Of a stretch of 5,928 nucleotides of DNA, positions 4,896 to 5,928 are shown in pieces. A model generated the notes under the pieces. It saw only the letters and a list, made by a program, of their open reading frames with translations, made no database searches and was not told where the DNA came from. Position numbers and translations under genes: made by a program. Positions within the stretch are counted from its first letter, which is position 1; every line of letters begins with the position of its first letter. Source of the DNA: Pyrinomonadaceae bacterium (GTDB taxonomy: Bacteria > Acidobacteriota > Blastocatellia > Pyrinomonadales > Pyrinomonadaceae); NCBI GenBank assembly GCA_018060305.1, contig JAGOWF010000178.1, forward strand, positions 1 to 5,928, in the 5' to 3' direction.

Positions 4896-5876
4896 CTACT
4901 GGAGTTCGACCCAGTCGCCAGTGTGAATTTCCTGTCCGGTCCGCGTGATAACCACGGTTGCGGTCTTCTCTTTGACGTTTAGCACTACGGCCTCGCCAAC
5001 GATCTTGCGGATCGGCGGACGGCCCTCCTTGGCTTCGCGCGTGGTGATGTGGCTTCCCTGTGCTCGTTCGCCGGTCTTGCGCGACGACTGGTTTGAGAAC
5101 TTTCCGCCCTTATATTCGTCTGATTGGAAGCCGTAATCGCGCCCGGTCGGATACTCCTTCTGCGTCCGCTTCATCAGATTGCCGTCATCGAGCGGCCTGA
5201 AGATCGTAAGCTTGTTACCGGCCTCGACATTGTCCTCGGCACCCAGATCGACATAGGCGATAAAGTCGCGCGAGAGCATTTCGGCCCCGTCACGCGACAT
5301 CAGGATGCGGCCCATAGCTTTGCCCGAGGGGTCGGCCCAAAGATCTAATACGGGCTGGGGATCATGTTTTGGGCTGACTCGCTTCTCGATAAGCTGGACG
5401 AGATCACCGAGCAGGAAATTGTCGCAGGACGATGCGACGCGTGCGACCGACACCGTGTCTTTGACGTTCACAAGCTCGAGGGCACCGAGCTCCTGGACCC
5501 AATAGCCAATGTTGTCCTTGTCGGTCCACGCACTTTTAACAGAGCCGCGCGGCCTGACGACAGCGAACATGTCGCCAACGCTCACGCCCTTGTCGCGGCC
5601 CATGTTGATATAAACAAAATCATTCTCGGCGTAGAAATATCCGTCAGCCTCGTGCTGTCCGCCGATAATGCTGTTCACGGTACTGATCGCGCCGGTCTGG
5701 ATAAAGCCGGCGCAATAGAGATTGTTGCCGACAGCGGTCGCCATTCGGGGCTTTGCTTTTTCGAGAATAAGCGTCGGATTGCCCCTTCGATCCTGCGCCG
5801 TCAGCGCGGCCGAGAGGCAAAGGGTCAAGAGGGAAAGCAAGGCAATTTGAAAGGTAATTGTTCTTTGAAAACTCAC
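4896..5876 (-). CDS. Exported protein with two related beta-rich (FlgT-C-like) modules, function unknown
   Basis: This 326-residue protein starts with a signal peptide (Arg5, hydrophobic 10-26, cleavage probably near 'LTA-Q'), so it is periplasmic or outer-membrane linked. The rest appears to contain two copies of one module. The first (about 86-164) runs 'NDFVYINMGRDKGVSVGDMFAV' ... 'RPRG' ... 'ELGALELVNVKDTVSVARV' ... 'GDLVQL'. The second (about 204-326) runs 'RDFIAYVDLGAEDNVEAGNKL' ... 'FRPLD' ... 'VGEAVVLNVKEKTATVVI' ... 'GDWVEL'. This order resembles the C-terminal beta domain of FlgT and the LysM-associated proteins of Acidobacteria and Deltaproteobacteria. The second copy has an extra hydrophilic stretch (about 237-288) rich in K, R, S and G. 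Only two cysteines, 55 and 151, would remain after cleavage, so one disulphide is possible. The start is GTG, fixed by a strong ribosome site. I do not recognise a specific function. Confidence 0.82.
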   Translation of the reverse strand: MSFQRTITFQIALLSLLTLCLSAALTAQDRRGNPTLILEKAKPRMATAVGNNLYCAGFIQTGAISTVNSIIGGQHEADGYFYAENDFVYINMGRDKGVSVGDMFAVVRPRGSVKSAWTDKDNIGYWVQELGALELVNVKDTVSVARVASSCDNFLLGDLVQLIEKRVSPKHDPQPVLDLWADPSGKAMGRILMSRDGAEMLSRDFIAYVDLGAEDNVEAGNKLTIFRPLDDGNLMKRTQKEYPTGRDYGFQSDEYKGGKFSNQSSRKTGERAQGSHITTREAKEGRPPIRKIVGEAVVLNVKEKTATVVITRTGQEIHTGDWVELQ

Positions 5877-5882
5877 GGTTAT

Positions 5883-5888
5883 CTCCTC
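5883..5888 (-). promoter_or_regulatory. Strong Shine-Dalgarno that fixes a GTG start
   Basis: GAGGAG on the minus strand lies 6 bases before the GTG at 5876-5874. It is the best ribosome site in the window, and it decides for the GTG start of the exported two-module gene. Confidence 0.85.
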
Positions 5889-5928
5889 GTGGTTGGTTTT
5901 ACCGCATGGGCCGCCCGAACGGGCCGCG

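Noticed and set aside
5908..5926. GC-rich inverted repeat (GCCCG/CGGGC at 5913-5924) upstream of the last gene
   Set aside because: A 5-base stem with a 2-base loop in GC-rich DNA at the window edge; too short to call and its context is cut off.
1..5928. A new defence, secretion or biosynthetic system
   Set aside because: The genes have unrelated housekeeping or envelope roles, on both strands, with no nuclease, toxin, transposase or reverse transcriptase motifs; nothing supports a joint system.

Overview
The window is chromosomal DNA from a GC-rich bacterium (roughly 55-60 % GC by eye). The protein types and two families of short palindromic repeats, including ones read through inside a gene as 'SVPSVNSV'- and 'PPAYAGG'-type peptides, remind me of Acidobacteriota, class Blastocatellia. 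That placement is recognition-based and has not been tested. I see no phage, transposase, CRISPR or defence genes.

Layout. Positions 2-130 (+) hold the 3' end of a gene whose product ends like a secreted or outer-membrane-associated DUF4412-type protein. It overlaps by stop/start (ATGA) a PaaI-type hotdog thioesterase (127-549). The 75-base gap that follows is almost entirely one 69-base palindromic repeat (549-617). Then comes a half-size ABC exporter (625-2523) of the MdlA/YheI type, with Asp in place of the catalytic Glu after Walker B. Eight bases past its stop, on the opposite strand, lies a tRNA with a CAT anticodon (2532-2608) and its own sigma70-like promoter (2620-2647). A CPA2-family Na+/H+ antiporter (2692-3903, +) and an exported PEGA-TPR protein (3945-4868, +) follow. 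The last gene (4896-5876, -) converges on the TPR gene. It encodes an exported protein built from two related beta-rich modules, and its intrinsic terminator lies inside the 3' end of the TPR gene.

The most interesting signal is in the ABC exporter gene. Its nucleotide-binding domain carries two separate in-frame palindromic insertions of different repeat families (about 1660-1731 and 2003-2086). Both fall in variable surface segments and leave every catalytic motif intact. The first appears related to the intergenic palindrome just upstream of the same gene. Removing both would bring the 632-residue protein close to the family's usual length (about 575-590).

The genes do not form an obvious single pathway. 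They are housekeeping and envelope functions: acyl-CoA hydrolysis, export, ion homeostasis, a tRNA, and two exported proteins likely to act in protein-protein assemblies. The window looks ordinary in gene content but informative about repeat spread and its tolerance in coding sequence.
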